Below are positions 14,588-29,400 of a DNA stretch of 64,000 nt, piece by piece. Position numbers and translations under genes: made by a program. This DNA comes from Lates calcarifer (taxonomy: Eukaryota > Chordata > Actinopteri > Centropomidae): contig NC_066845.1 in NCBI RefSeq assembly GCF_001640805.2, positions 25,016,171-25,080,170 of the forward strand, in the 5' to 3' direction. The number at the start of each line of letters is the position of its first letter. Position 1 is the first letter of the stretch. The notes under the pieces were generated by a model that was not told the DNA's origin, did no database searches, and was given only the letters and a program-made list of their open reading frames with translations.

Positions 14588-14640
14588 ATAATCAGAATCA
14601 GAATCAGAAATACTTTATTTATCCCCTGCAGGAAACTGTA
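14588..14640 (+). mobile_element. Teleost transposable-element tail motif
   Basis: AATCAGAATCAGAAATACTT followed by TATTTATCCCCTGCAGGAAA matches the common teleost repeat tail ATACTTTATTAATCCCC-GGGAAA. Only the tail is clear. Confidence 0.45.
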
Positions 14641-17600
14641 AAGGGTGTGCACAGTGGAGAGAAATTAGGAAGCAGCTTAGGAAAAGGAGTAGTGCAGTAT
14701 CTGCACAGGACTAAAACTGACACCTGAGCCCAGCCTATACCTGTGTCTCTGAGACTCACCTGACCTAACACCTGAGCTTTATTCCCCTTTATTTCATCGA
14801 TTGCTCACCAGTAGCTCGTCAGGCTCATGCAACACACTGTCAAGTGTGCACAGTGAGTGTAAAGACAGTAGGGGAATGATATGCACACCAGATTTTGCAC
14901 AACTGTGGTGTGCTCCCTAACCATTTGTCCATCAGGTCACCTAACACCTTGTCTCTTTACCTCATAACACATGACACTCCAGGACATAAGAATTTACCTA
15001 TTCAGAGAGAGAAAGAGGAATTTCTTTGTAAATTCCACTCTACTGTGCTGCTTTCAGATAAAAAAAATATAATACTTCCAAAACAAGAAAGTAACTAAAC
15101 CTGGACTGAACATAAAACCAACCACGTGTCCTAGATAACAGAAATGTAGCACATGCTGAAAACCTCAGGAAACTAAATCAGAGAACATCGTGAAGGAAAA
15201 TCACGGGTCCAAAAAGAAAAATCCTTCAAGTGCTAAAATTTTACAACAAGGATTTGCTTCAATATGAGACCACTTGACTGTGTGGTGATATATAACCATC
15301 CTGAAGCACTGAAAACACATTAGAAACACGTCCTCAGAGCTCACTATCTGACAGAAGATAAATAGGTTACATATTCCCTCTCTGACAAATATGGGCGTCC
15401 ACATTTCTCTCTCGTGTTTGCCTTCCAACTAAGCTCATTAAAGCAAATACCTTTATCAGTTTCAACACCTATATGTGACATATAGCAACCTTAAGTGTCA
15501 GATAAATTCTGAGCATGATTTATAGGGTCTGATCCATTTTACATGAGCTGCACTAATTAGTGTGTATTCTCTTCTTTGGGTAAGGCACTGTGTATTTTAT
15601 GTGTGTGGCTTTTAGTTAATTTTCTTCCTCTTCACTGCATTAATTATTTATTTCTTTGAGAGAACACATATTGACACTTATTTGGCTTTTAGCTGTGTAG
15701 TAAATAATGTGCAGTGCTTAGGTATCAACATGAATAAGTAAGTTTAATTAAAACAGCCCCCAGAATTGCACTTCCTTTGTTTAATAGCAGGTAGCTCAAA
15801 TGAAACGGATTTAAAACCCCTTGTATTTGTTAACAGACTCAAACCATCTGCATTTCTCTCTGGCAAGAACCTCATACATGTGTTAATATGCATTACAATG
15901 ACATGAAAATATGCTGAGAATTTGGCCTGTCTAGATTTTAGAAGCTTGAAAGTTAAACCATGAGCTCAATTCTTTGGCATTTCAGCGGGACTATGTGCAG
16001 GAAACAGAGAGACACACTGACACTGACCTGATGAGAAACTGTCCATCAACAGCAGCTGGTCTCTCAGGATACGAATCAAAAACACAAACTCCTGGACTTG
16101 CTCTCAGAGAGCAGGGAGGGACCTGACTGTTGCTGGGTTGAAGACAAGGAGAGAAGGTACATGGGCTGAAACCTGCACTGGACGCCTCTGGAAGACACGT
16201 GCACTGCTCTGAGAAGGAGAGATGCCGTCCAGTATTTACTCAGGTGGAATAATACACAGCCAAAGGAGTCCAGTGTGTGGTGATAAAACAAAGAAGATTC
16301 TGAAGAATGTGCTCCATATGTTGCTGAGAGCGGATAAGCATTAGCTTGAATTCCCAGATTGGGTATCAGTGTTTTGACCATAAATGGATTCGTTCATCAC
16401 TCGTGGGGCAACCTTGTTAGCCAAAACAATTACCTAGTGAACCCTGGTAGTGCTTAAAGAATATACTGTAGCTCCTGCATGGCTAAGTGTATGAATTTTT
16501 CACCTTTGAGGAAAAAGGAAACCGCAAGTAGGGATTTTACAGACTGATAAGCAGTGTTGGAGAGTTACTACAAGATCGACTTTAGGATGTTGGGAGCCCA
16601 GTGTGATACGTTCCTTTAGGCTTGAAGCTCACGTTACCCTGCAGGTCACCTGATGGAAATCATCATTTCCAAAATGTGGATATCTCTCCCATAACTTTTA
16701 GTTGTACTGGTGACAGACAACAGCTTCAGAGCTGCAGTGTGAGCAGTTAAAAGAGATTATATAAGATATTTTAGAACCTGGCCTTATTTTCACGTTTTTG
16801 GGACAACAATCTTTAAACAGTGTTCCCAGCAACTGCCAACAGCTGCTGCAATGTAATCCAATGGGCATTTCTTCGCCTCAAAGTGTGTGCACTAAAGTGC
16901 TTGTTTTTGCCACTGAATGGCTCAGACTGTTGCCATAAGTGTCTGACAACATTACGGCTGTATGTCGCAACCAGACTCCATTTACATAAGCAGAACTTTT
17001 ACCAAGCAGAGCACAGTAGCTGCTGGAATACCACTGCCCTGGTCTGTTAGTTTGTTTGTGTTATTGTGTGACTTTAAGTGGTGGAAGAAGTGTTCAGATC
17101 CTGCACGGAAGTAACAAAATAACACAGGCACTAAGGCAGCACTATTCAAAAGAGTTATCCTTTAACATGGGGTCCGAAAATGGACTTTGTCTTGCAGCTG
17201 TTAAAAACAGCCTTTCAGGTTTCTGTCAATGCTACTTCAAACTACAGCTACTTTTAATTAAGACATCTGATTTATTGAGGTCAAGGGCACTTCAGTCTCT
17301 AAAGACACAGGATGTGATATTCAAAATTGGCTGTAATGTCAGTGATGGTAGCCTGCAGCTGGATTGAGATTTCTTTGATTTGAAGCGAGTGAAAAGATGC
17401 ACTAGATGAGACTGGGAGGTGGTTGGCACAAATATCAAGGTGCAAAACCAAGGTCTGTTTGAGTTCACTTCTGTTCTAATTCAATTAGAAACTTGTGCTC
17501 TCTCCTCCTTCAGATCAGTTTATTATATTTATTGTCTTCGTTAAAAATGGATACAGTAGTTAAAGTAGTTATTTAAAAGCTAAATCTCACACACGCTGCA

Positions 17601-20600
17601 CCTGCAGCCTCACACACCAGATGAGTTCAGACAGTGAGTAACCCTTGGCTTCCCTCCCCAACAGGAGGCCAGGAAGAAGATGGGTCCAGACACAAACTGG
17701 AGCGATCTAATCACTGTTTTGGAGTCGAATCCAGAGGGATGATGTAAGAAAGATGGGATGCAGAAGAAAATGTAAACAAAGGCAGCAAATGTATGGCTGC
17801 GCTGGCTGCATCGCAAAACCACGTCTTTTATTTCAGAACGCTTTTATCTGAGGAGATTTTTGTGCACTTTTTAAATTCATTACTGTCAATTTCACTGTAT
17901 TTTTAGTGGCTATATTTCAGAGTGAAGCAGGTTTACTACAGGACTTGTTACACAAAGTGTTGATTTTGAGCCTAAGGAGTCTGGAAAAAAACACCGCCTG
18001 CACATGGCAGGTGCACATTCCTCCAGGGACAAGCCAGAAACCTTTAGGTAGTATTTAACACAGATGTTCAGTCCTCCCTAACATATAACAAGCACATGCA
18101 CCCTGTGTCTTCTAATACATGGATGGGAGTTGGAGTAAAAACATGCCAAGGTTCATGAGTCTCTGAAAAGTGCAAATGAAAGGAATGCAAAAGATAATAT
18201 GGCTGTAAATAATGATTGATTACAGCAATGGATGATTTCAACCTCACAGCACAAGATTATATTAAATGTCTCCAGCAGGGAGAAGACTGTGACCTTGATA
18301 TGTCAGAGGAAAATATTAAAGCCACAACACGACCAAACTGAACTCTTCAAAGTTTTGACCAGGGACTGCGTATCACAGGCCTCCTGCAGCATTCAACTTC
18401 TTAAAACGACTACACCTGTATTATCTTAGAAACACGAAACAAGAACTGTCTACTGGAAATTAAATGACTTGTCTCAAACCTTCCCAAATTCCAGTGTCAG
18501 GTATTTGCACTAATAGAAAATAACCCAGATCCATTACAAAGTGACAAATCTACTGTAAACAATCAATGTGTAAGCAATCAAGAACAAATTAAAACTTAAA
18601 CAGAACCACACCTTTCCTTTGACCTACGTCTCCTACCTACGCTCCTCTGATCAACCTTCTGAAACGGCTACTGATCTGGCAACTTTAAGTCCTTCATCAG
18701 GTTTCCCCCTTTGTTGTAGATTTGTCAAAACAGGGCCAGACAGGATGAACCTTCCTTACAAGACAGTTTGAACATACAATAACATCAGGGCTGCCTGTGC
18801 AACAAAGGCATTCAAATCAATGGATAACCAATGCCAATTATCAATGGTTTCACTGTTCTCCGCCCACTTTGGAGATGAATTCCAGGGGCTAAATTTCAGC
18901 TCTGTTTAGAGGATGATGCTACAGTAATGTTATGTTTGAAGTAGTTTGGAAAGTTGCCAGCAATGCTGCCGATCATGACTGGTCAAGCAACTGAATCGTC
19001 ACATCACAACAAGGAGGACTACAGCAACAGTAACCACCATTGTACTACTGCGTCTGTATAAACAACCAACACTTCTACCACAAAGTAGAACAATAGAGCC
19101 GAACTGCCAGACAAACAAAGACGTCCACACCATCATTACTATTTGGGAGAAGAGGGCCACTGAGTGGCAGCTTTAGTCAGGGGTTAGAGGCAAAACTAAA
19201 AAAACATGGATAAAAATTGGCCTTGTGTCCTGGATTCTCCGTTGGGATGTTATCTTGTATCACGTTCACTTAAAAACACAAGAAAATCAACGAACACAAC
19301 TTCTGACTTCTGCTGTTCAAAGCAATCCTTTAAATAATCTACTTCCCAACAAATCTCCAACTGTGTCTGAAACGAGAGCTCTTAAAGACAGGAGCAGTCG
19401 TAGTTTATCCAGACTCACAGATGGCCTCTACTTAATTCAAGACTAAACTTCCTTTGATACAGAGTAGACGGTTTAATATGGCTGCCCATCTTCCCAGTGG
19501 CAAATCAAGCCGATAGACGTTTTGATGATGATGGTCCACAGACCAAATGTGTTCCCAATGAATTTAAAAACATCCACTGAAGATGATGAAAAAAAAAAAG
19601 AAGAGAAATCCTGTGAGATTAGATTAAGTGTATCCGTTTTCATTTGCTCTGAAAATGGTCCAGGGGCCACATTTTTGGGGGAGATGTCTCTGGACAATAG
19701 CAGCTGTTCACAGGCAGGAGGGGGCCCAGAAGAAATCATTATAGTGGGGCTCATCCCGGCTTTCAGTGGCAAAACAGCGAGGTGAGCGGTGCCACTTCCA
19801 TTCTGGGATAGGTCTAATGTATTATGTGTGAGTATGATTTCATGGGTAAACAAACCTTTCATCCGCCCTGAAACGGCTTCCAAATGGCCCACGGCATGTT
19901 CTCACTGGATCTGGCTTTTGTAACTTAACCAACTAATTATGCTTTCATTCAAGAAAATATTGCATGTCAAGCTTTGCTATTGATAGCAGCTGCATCTCTC
20001 AGAAGAAACCCTGTCTAAATAATTCGAATATGTACAATTCGGATTAATCACAGTGTATTATTATCTTTCAATTGCCATTTATTATGAAACAACTGTATAT
20101 AACATGAGGACGGTTTAATCTTTCTCTTCCTCATTCCTTTCCAAATCCCTCAGTGGCAGATATGGTGCATTGAGAGACAGGGCACAGCTGCCATGTTGGC
20201 TGCATGAACTAACATAACACATAATGCTTTGGCTATCCATTTTCTTTTTATAGACTAAGACACTAGCCATGAAATCCACGTCTTGTAATCAGCCAAGAGT
20301 AATATTTCACAGTTCAGTGTACGGTTTTCCTCAAGACCTGCAACTGTGAGAAAGTGCAGCCCAAGTATTACAGTTCAAAGCTCAGGAAAAAAAAAATTAG
20401 ACGCATGAATTAATGGCCAAAATATTAGTTGGAACAACTTAACAACCTGTAACACTGCTGTTCTATTAAGGTCATTTAGGGTATATCATGGAGAGGTTTC
20501 TGTGTCTGTATCAGGTGAAATCAAGTCTTAGAACTAAAAAAGAAAATAAATGCTCATTAGCTGATTCTCAAATATCACAATGCTTGCTCCTCCAGACAAA

Positions 20601-23600
20601 AAGACCTTTTTGTCCACTTGATAGATGGTTGCAAACTGTTGGGGCCTTATCCCCACCTCTCCACAACTCTGTGACACCATTCAAGTCAAGGTCATATGAT
20701 AGCCCTGCAGGACTCTTTGCTTTCTAAAGGCTGTCCACCTTGGTCCTGCTGCTTTGAAATCAAACTTGCCATTGTTATTTTTACTGCCCATGACAAGGAC
20801 AAAGGAACTGGGCAGCGGGGACACACACATGGCATGTAATGCAATAGGGCTGGGAATTCCTCTTTAATTTCAATGCTATACTTGATCTCTGGGCTGCATG
20901 ACTGACCACCTTATTATCTATAGCGACAGGAGCTTATCAATACAGAACTCGCTGGGTCCACAGACCAAAGACAAACACTTCCTTTATGCAGGATGTCCCC
21001 TCTGGGCATGAGACACACAGCTCAGGCCAACCAGCTGAATTCCACAACTGAAAGGGTGGGAGACTGAAAATCATTTCTGAAGAGTCAAATTAGTCCAACA
21101 AAATGGTAAAATTAAAGAATTCATTTCACAACTTCTCAAGGGAGTGAGACATGTTCAGGAGCTTTGGAAACAAGATACGAGACAACGCTTTTCTCAAGTC
21201 TAAAATAAGAAAAAATCATGAACTGTGGTGAGTTGTTAGATGTCTTTTCTTCATTAAATGCAATTTTCTTGTATTCATAATGGAAAAACAGAAGACAAGG
21301 GCAGTTCCCATGCAAAAGCCCATAGATCCTCATTATAAAGGAGCTGTTGTATTGGACATTTTCATATTTGGGTGAATGAAAAACTCCGTTTGTAGCATAT
21401 CTGATGCTGTATCTTCACAAACAGAGCTAACGCTGTCGTCCACCAGCAGGTTTTCTGTTACACAACGAGCTTTACAAGCAGCCTGAACAATTTTAATCCT
21501 TTTAAAAGCCACTGTTCTGCTTGCTTGTTGAACCTTCATGGACTTTTCAGTCGTTTTAAAAAGGAGCAGTTGAGCAACAACGCTCAACAGAGTATATAAC
21601 AGAGCCTGGATGTTAAAGCCAGATACAATATAAGCAAAGGAATTTCAAATTGGTGTGAATTACCATGTTTCATGCAGAAAAATGTATCACCTTGCTTTCA
21701 CTGTTGCTCAACCTGACCACCAGAGTAATTTACTCTTTCTGGGAAAATATTGAAATGCCTCCATGCCGTGTGCACAGGCTGACGTTATATAACTACACTC
21801 CAGCAGATAAAAGCTGACACATTGAACTTCTGTAGTTCATCTGAAAATACATTTTCATCATTATGGTGGAACTAAGTTTCTGTCATGAACTGAGCACTAA
21901 ATCCTGCAATAAAACGTTTGTGGAAATGCTTTCTCGTTCACCTAGCCTGACAGGTTGACTGTGACTCCCTGTGGTTTGTTCTTTACTACTGACACGACAG
22001 ACTGACTTCTGTGACGGCCCTGCTGCTTGAGAAAGAGCTGAGCAAACACGCTCATTCACTCTTTATGGCAAGGCACTTTGCCAGGTGCATTGTTTTTATG
22101 AAGTTCCCTCTTGTTACCAAGTGAGTGATGGCTTTACTCATTAAATAAGAAACATATTTATTTGCTTCTTAAGGGGAGTGTGATTTACTTTCAGGGTACA
22201 TTATGTTCTTAGTCATTTGAAGAATAATTTCTAACTCAATAAAAGTGATTCAACAACATTTGATCATCAATCATCGTGCTTTCTTTATAGTGCACCATGA
22301 GAAAACATGTTTTATTTACTGTTATGAAATGATATCATCTCGTGCTGTTAGACTGATATGATTTATTATGTTTTTTAAAAGAATGTGGTTTCACCTTCTT
22401 CTCTTTAGAGATCTGGGACACTGCTCGACAAGTTTTAATCCAATCCACTGAATTCAAATTGAGAGTAAAATTAAGGATGAAGGTTAAAAGTTATCAGCTC
22501 TACATGTCGTAGCACAGCAATGTCCCAAGTGTCGAAATGAACTACACTGAAGAAGTTGCCACTGGGTGTGATAACAAAGCTGTAACAATAATCTAATAAC
22601 TTTAACAGTAATGATTGTGAGACAACCAGATTAAATTATCATTTTATTCTATATTTATCTAAATGATTTCAATCCTTATTAGATCTCAGTAAATCAGGCT
22701 CACTGCTTCATGTATAACTGCTTTTAACTGTGCCCATTCATTGGTTTAACATTAGTCTGATATGTTGCAACAACACACTGACACCATCAGAGCCTCTCAA
22801 CAAACAACTGAAAACACACAGGGAGCCGGCTGGGTGGTGGCAGCACACCTTCAGTTTCAGACGTGAACCTCCCAACAATTGACACCCTCAGGCATCCTGT
22901 GCAGGTGTGACCTGGATTTGATAAAAAACTTAACTTCTAACCCAGTGCAAATAAAGCCAAAGCTGCCCAGGTGCAGCTTTTGTTTGTGTGTGACTTTTGG
23001 CAGTGGAGCAGCTTTCGCAACAGGGCCGGGGAAGTAAAAGCACAATGAAGGCAAGGCACTGAAAGCTTACGAGTTCAGCTGATCAGAGAGATAGTGGAGG
23101 GCTCCTTATACAGACTGAAAACTGCAGAGGTTCTTATGAGAAAACTAGAAGGAAATAATGCATTAAAGTCAACATTTTTAATGCAAAATATGCTTCACTT
23201 CCTAATATTTCTTTGCCTCTGTCCTTAGGGGTGGGAAACAGGGGGGGCAGGGACCGCACACAAAGGGAAGATGAGCTCTGTTCATCAAGAGTCATGTCTG
23301 CTATCAATCTTTTGTGACGCCATTCGGGGCAGGAGAGAAAAGACAGAATAACCTGACCAGTGTCTTAACTGACAGGTGTAATTTCAACCTCACTTGAAAG
23401 GCTGAGCATGACATGAAAGGAGGACAAAGGAGTGACCCCTCTGATGAATGAGGCGGAAGATGACAATGAATAACTGCCAATAACTCAGCTTTAAGTATTT
23501 TCTTTTCCTCGTCCATTGTGTGCCTAAAATGGATGATTTTCTTTCTCCTTCACAACAATGATGAAGCTCTTTATGATAAATTAAGTAGGTGATACTTGAG

Positions 23601-25242
23601 ACTTGTCACTAAACTTGAGTTTACAACAAAAACTGAAAAAGTTAAAGAGCAAACAAAACAAATTAGGGAATTTACCAATTCAAAATTAGTTATGAAGGAG
23701 GACTGGCTGATCTGTTTTTTACAGAGCTGCTGGGTCTGAAATAACAATAATGTGCAAACATAAAATATAATGGAAAAAAGTGAAAAACACTTGTTGGACA
23801 AGGACTGCTTTGCATTAGAGAGCAGTAAAACTGTGCAGAGATGAGGACCTGGAATGTGTTAGTGGGACTGATCCTCAGGTTTGAGGAGCGTGGCAGATAG
23901 GAACTCAAGTCATGTGTTTCAATTGGCTTTCACAAAGCCCACGATGAACGGTGTGAAAGACACCTTATGATGCTGGGTGGTCTTTATTATTGAACCTTAT
24001 CGAAGATTAGCGAGAGTAATTTGACTCCGTCCAGAGGAGGATTTTAGGTGCAACACAGATAAGAGGGAAGAAATCCAACTCCTTCATACTGCGTATGGTT
24101 GTTCGCAATTTTTAGCAGATGTTTTTATGAAAATACCACGTGTAACACATGTATAAACACCATATGGATCATATGCGTACCAGCAAATTACGATTAAAAT
24201 ATTAAGAAAAATACATACAGCACAAAGGGAATGTAAATTATGTATGAAACAGGATACAACATATGTTTTACTGTATGTCCACACATGTGCAAATGTTGTC
24301 TGGAATACATCTGCTTAATGTAAATATACCAATGAGGTCAAGCCTTGTCAAACTGTATTAAGATTACCTGTTACTTAAACAGTTTCAAAGAGAAGAGGTA
24401 TTAAGTGCACAAATGTGGGTTCAATTTTAAACAGAGCGGGCCTCAAAGGAAAATAAACATCATCCCAATCCAATTTTTCAGCAAAGGAAGCTCTTAAGAG
24501 ATGAAAAATAAGAAGAGGTGGGAAAATATCATGTCAGCAAAACAACGCTCGTCATACACAACATGATATTTTGCTTGTTTTTATTCTGGCTCTCTTTTCT
24601 GTATACAGGAAGAGATTCTTTAAATCACTTAATTTTTCACTGGAGGTTTCTTTGAAAGGAAAAAGCTGCAGTTATATCTTTCAAATGGCTCAAGTTATGA
24701 AGGGCTGAGAGAAAGAGAGTGGGCTTTTGCATGGTACTGTTTACACAGTGAACATCCAGTGGGAAAACTTCTGGTGTTACTACCTCTACTCCCCTCCATG
24801 CACTTCATGTGATCTCATAATTGCAAATCCCACAGGGGCAGGTAAATGGAGGTCAAACAAAACTCCTTTTTTGTACTCCAGCATCTTGGAAGTGAATCAT
24901 TTGAAGTCTGTCAACACTAACACTCCCTGCAGGCCGATGCCGAGTACAGTCCCTCAAATGGTACACATTCCATTCATCATACAGTACACTGTAGGTAGAG
25001 ACAGAGGATGGTGTTAAAAGTAATGTTTGTAATAAAAATATTCAGCTTCATGGTCAGAGGTTAAAATCTCTCCCCAGTGCATCCAAGTTTAATTAAGCAT
25101 GCAGGTTTTGCCCATGATATAAAAACACCTTCCTGGGCTCACTAAACTGCAAAGCTTGACTTCAGAAAGGACTGATGTGTAAGAAAATACCAAGGACGCC
25201 AGTTTCTAGCCTGTTATTTATACATTTATATTCCTCTGAGTG
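14641..25242. other. No gene recognised; presumed cfap299 intron 3
   Basis: Except for the fragment at 17.08 kb, I see neither exons nor clear transposons. The longest frame (139 codons, minus, 19,473-19,892) has no recognisable motif. Confidence 0.45.
17078..17118 (+). mobile_element. Fragment of a common teleost interspersed repeat
   Basis: GTGGTGGAAGAAGTGTTCAG followed by ATCCTGCACGGAAGTAAC resembles the fish repeat GTGGAAGAAGTATTCAGATC. The fragment is short and degraded. Confidence 0.4.
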
Positions 25243-25790
25243 GTAGGTCAGGGTGGCTGCAAACTATGCAAGTTATCCCAAAAGGCGCTCTTCCCAGCCA
25301 CTTTCTCAAGCTCTTCCTGGGGCATTTCCAGGCCAGGTAAGACATGTAATCCATCCAACCATGCTGAGTCTGCCCTGGGGTCTGCTCCCAGTTGGGTAGG
25401 TCCAGAACACCCTGATCAGATGCCAGAACCACTTCAGCTGAAGGAGCACTAGTTTTAAGGTCTTTCAAGGTCTCAGTAAACCTCCTCTCAAAGCTCAACA
25501 TGACCACCCTCACTCCTGAATGAGACCTACTGATAACTGGACTCCTTCACTTGGAGGAGCAACTCGCTCCCAACCTAAAGGAGACATTTTCTGACCATTT
25601 TCTGGAAGGTTCACATTGTGCTGCAAAAAGCTTCAGTGATGCTGCACATGGAGATTATGTCCACGCCAGAATCTGTGATGAGGCCCACAAGCTTTTTGAC
25701 CACCTCAGTGGCCTCTGCCAGAGAGCTGGGCAAGGTAATCCCACCCCGCCCCCCAACACTCAGTCAGCATCTACCTGGTGACTCTCATGC
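25243..25790 (-). mobile_element. Decayed LINE (non-LTR retrotransposon) relic, 3' part with internal deletion
   Basis: On the minus strand, 25,780-25,600 translates to a piece resembling the start of a LINE reverse transcriptase (EATEVVKKL followed by a broken APGxD-like region). Closer to the left end, 25,400-25,243 reads WMDYMSYLAW and then, in a shifted frame, MPQEELEKVAGK with a stop soon after. This resembles the RWRDYVSRLAW and PPEELEEVAGE ends of common fish LINE ORFs. The middle of the ORF is missing and frameshifts are present, so the copy is dead. Clade assignment is not possible by eye. Confidence 0.6.
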
Positions 25791-26322
25791 ACCTGACACC
25801 TGACCTTTATACGGTCCAAAAGCAGCTCAGTTTATATTACTTGTGCGCTTGATGTCGGCAAAGATGCATGTCTGCACGTGTCTGTTGGCATGTACAGTTG
25901 TGTATACATTCAGCATGGAGGTAAATGTGGCTGATAATGATAGTAAGACTAATCATACAGTTTATATAGTGAAAATTCAAAGTGTTAAATAAACTAGATA
26001 TGGTGGGAGGAGTCCTAAATGCTGGTAGCCTGGTGCCCCGGCTCCTCGGGTGAATTCCCTTTAGAAATGATTGTGCTGGTTCAGTCTGAAAAGCACACAC
26101 AGGACAAGGTAGCTGGAGTTTGGTAAACAGAGTTTTATGGATGGGAGAAGGGCGGGCAGCTGGCTCTTATGGTCTTTGGGGTGGGGGCAGGCAGGGTGAT
26201 GGGGGGGCATTTCCACTCAACTTGACACAGTATGGATTTTGTTCCCATCCTAATGGAATTGCAGAAATATTTGAGGGGAATCCCATTACGTAGCAATTGG
26301 AGTGCTGTAATAATGTACTCAC

Positions 26323-26413
26323 AGTCATTTTCCCACTGCGGTTGGCCTCCTCTCGCTCTGCCAGGGCTTTCAGGAAGTTATCTTTGAGTTCTTTTCCTGC
26401 ACTTGCCAGTGTC
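26323..26413 (-). CDS. cfap299: cfap299 coding exon 3
   Basis: The acceptor is TTTTCCAG and the donor GTGAGT. The 91-nt exon completes the split ATG codon and codes 30 residues ending GKMT, phase 0. It holds the most conserved block of the family, [20 protein letters not shown]. It lies 12.3 kb from exon 2. Confidence 0.92.
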
Positions 26414-29400
26414 CTGGAAAAGACAACACTCAAACGGTTTGAAATGTTTCTCTTAACTTGAAAAAAAAGTCACATGAAGCCTTAAAGGTTCTTTATGGAA
26501 GCTTTTCACCCTTTAATATACTGTAGCTTCAGGCTACTCTGACCCATCTCTCTGCATTAACAAGTAACTAAACAGTGTTCTTCATTCTGCTGTTATTTAG
26601 TCGTTTATTTTTTATCTGCTTTGACACTGCAGGAGAGAGATGTTTCCATGACTTTCCTGACAATTTGTAAGCATTTTCCAGGGCTAAATTAGAATAAAAA
26701 GTTTAAGCAACTAATGAATACCCAAGAAGTAAAAGAAAGCAGACGTGACATGAAATCAAAGTTATGAGGCAGATTCAAGCCAGCATCCAGTATGTCAGCA
26801 CACAGCTCTTCACCAAACCTGCCAAACTCCCAGGACACTCCCAAATATTCCAAATACCTTTTCTTAACAGCACTGATCATAAATATTGCTGAGAAGTCAA
26901 ATGTTTTTATCCTGAGAGAAATCTGAACTCTCCAAAAATCATGACAAATGTCTGAATGTCACAGCTGCCCTTCTTAATTTGAGAATACAGAGCATTATTA
27001 ATCACATCAGGGTTTGATGACTTTATGTGATACTGTGGCAGCTCCGTATACTTAGGCTGGCTTGTTTCCATGGAAACAGGGTTTTGGCACATGCTAATGT
27101 ATCCACACCTGAAAAAACATTGGCACTAATATTTGAACAGTTAACACTGCAGTACAAGCAACAGAACTCTGGCGTGCATCCAGAATTGACTGTGCAAAAA
27201 CCTTCATCAGATCCACACCGAGTTAACATCCTAAAGGCAGTAAACAGGTCATTGGGAACCTCTCAGCTGTGGTTATGAATACAGACGAAGGAAGACGGGG
27301 AAAAAGAAATGCAGAAAATTACTTCAATGATCTGAAATGATCATCTGTATTCATTCTAAATAAATGTATATTCCTTACATTTATATTCTCTTTTCCCAAC
27401 ATTTTAACCACACTGAACTACGTCAACAATAACTTCACCTTCACATGACTTAAAACACCAAGAGTTAACTTTGTATTTGTACTTTTGATTTCATTGATTG
27501 ACCAAATTACAATCAGAATATGCTACCACGGCTCATCTTTACTACTCTTCTAGTTATTTTACTTCTTCTATTGTTCAATGTGTGAAAGGCCTGTCTCAAC
27601 TTCCTGTAATTGGTCCAAACCATCCAAAAAAAAAAGTGTTTTCACACCACAGGTGAACTGAACCACGGTTCTGTTTGATCTGGACTGAGATCACCTCTTT
27701 TGGCTGGACCATATTTTCTCCATGGCACCTTTCACACCTGCTATTTTGGTTTGGACCAAACTGAAAAGTCAGAAGGTCAGAACCAAACAGTGTAGTAAAA
27801 TGAAATGTACATTTTTTTTAATACCTTAGTCTAGCAACTGTAAAAAAAAAATCAAAAGAATCAGCTCTGCCCAAATAAAATATAGTATCAAATCTGCTAA
27901 ATTGTGATTTGAATTAGGAATGCTCTGATCAAAGAAAAAGTAGACAGATTGATAGTTGCACATTTTTGCTCAGTACAAACAAAGTCTGACGGCTCAGTTC
28001 TCAGCCCTACACAAGAGTTATGAGAGGAAGTGATAATCCCAAACTTCGCTGAAAACACCTGCAAGTTTGAGTCAGTAACCCGCTGGTTATAAATCTGTTT
28101 CTTTCATCTTTACATTACTGCTGAATATTCACTATTACTGCATCCAGGTCTGTCAGCTGCTCTGGCCAACGAGGAGACAAGTTCAGTTATATTCTACACT
28201 AATGGCTCCGCAAATCCACTTTCCATTCCCAAAGCAGTTTAAAAAGCCTCAACAGCCACAACAAGCACGAACAAACAGCCAGTTTCTGCTCTTAGCTTAG
28301 CTTAACATCACAGTCAAAGAACTCACAATCTGAATGTTTAAATTTACCAGAATTTGGGAAAGGATTGTAATTTATACGAGTCGTTTGGCCCGTGCCCCAT
28401 AATGAAAGTCTTAGAGGAATCACACAGTGGTAAAAGTGCCGGGACAGCACATATTTGGAGGCTGGAACCTCACTCCATCTCCTGAGTGAGTGAAGGATTG
28501 CTGCTGGGTCATGGGGGCCGAGGCCCCAAAGTAAACACAGGTGTTGAGGAGGCAAGTGACTGGGGTTACCCCATCCAGTAGCTAAAGCAACACACACAGT
28601 CACGGAGAGTGAATAATACTTCAGCAGAACATATGGACCGCTGCAAGTTTGAGTTTCCCGTCAATTAACAAATTTCTTATCAAGCCTCATTTAGGAGGGA
28701 TAACAAGAGTTTCACTATTAAATGATGGTTATTAGTGGCTAATGACTAGGTATTAAGCTAACTGTGATCTAGCCCAGTGTTTTACGTGTCTTGTTTTTGG
28801 ATTGTGGTCAAGACAGGTGGGTCCTGGAATTAGAAGAAGGGATGTGAGCAGTCATCATCTGGCTCGTTGAAAAAACAGCACATCTGTCGAAGAGCATCTG
28901 TCCGACAGATATGAAATTGATTTTCAAAGTATATTTGCTGTTAAACAACATAAATCTAAATGTAGAGGCTCTGTGAGTCAGTGGATCTGCTTCTTGGATT
29001 CTTTAGCTTTCCTAACGCTGGGGTTTTTATTAGAAAGACAGGGATTTTTAAGTAAGCAGCAAACATTTGGAAAGGATAGAAAAGGTATTCACACCGAAAA
29101 ATGCCCCGTGTTCAATCAGTGCAGGGGGCTGAGCTGTTGGGACAATGAAATTTAACCCAGGAAGTCCAGCTGGAGTAAAACTGATGAAGTAGCTGTTGAA
29201 ATATAATCAATAGTTAGGGACTAAAATGGTCTGCAGCACAGATCACTTCTTCTACAGCTAAAAAAAAACGTGTTGAAATGCTGAGCAACCCTAAAGCCTA
29301 AAGCAAAATAAATAGGCATTAACATGTATCTCAAAACACATGTCAGAACTCAGCTATAGAAGAAGATGCACAGAGCAAATACCTTGTTTGATATGCTTCT

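Noticed and set aside
19473..19892. 139-codon minus-strand open frame, the second longest in the window
   Set aside because: No family motif, an overlapping plus-strand frame, a serine/phenylalanine run from an A-rich tract, and no splice or promoter context.
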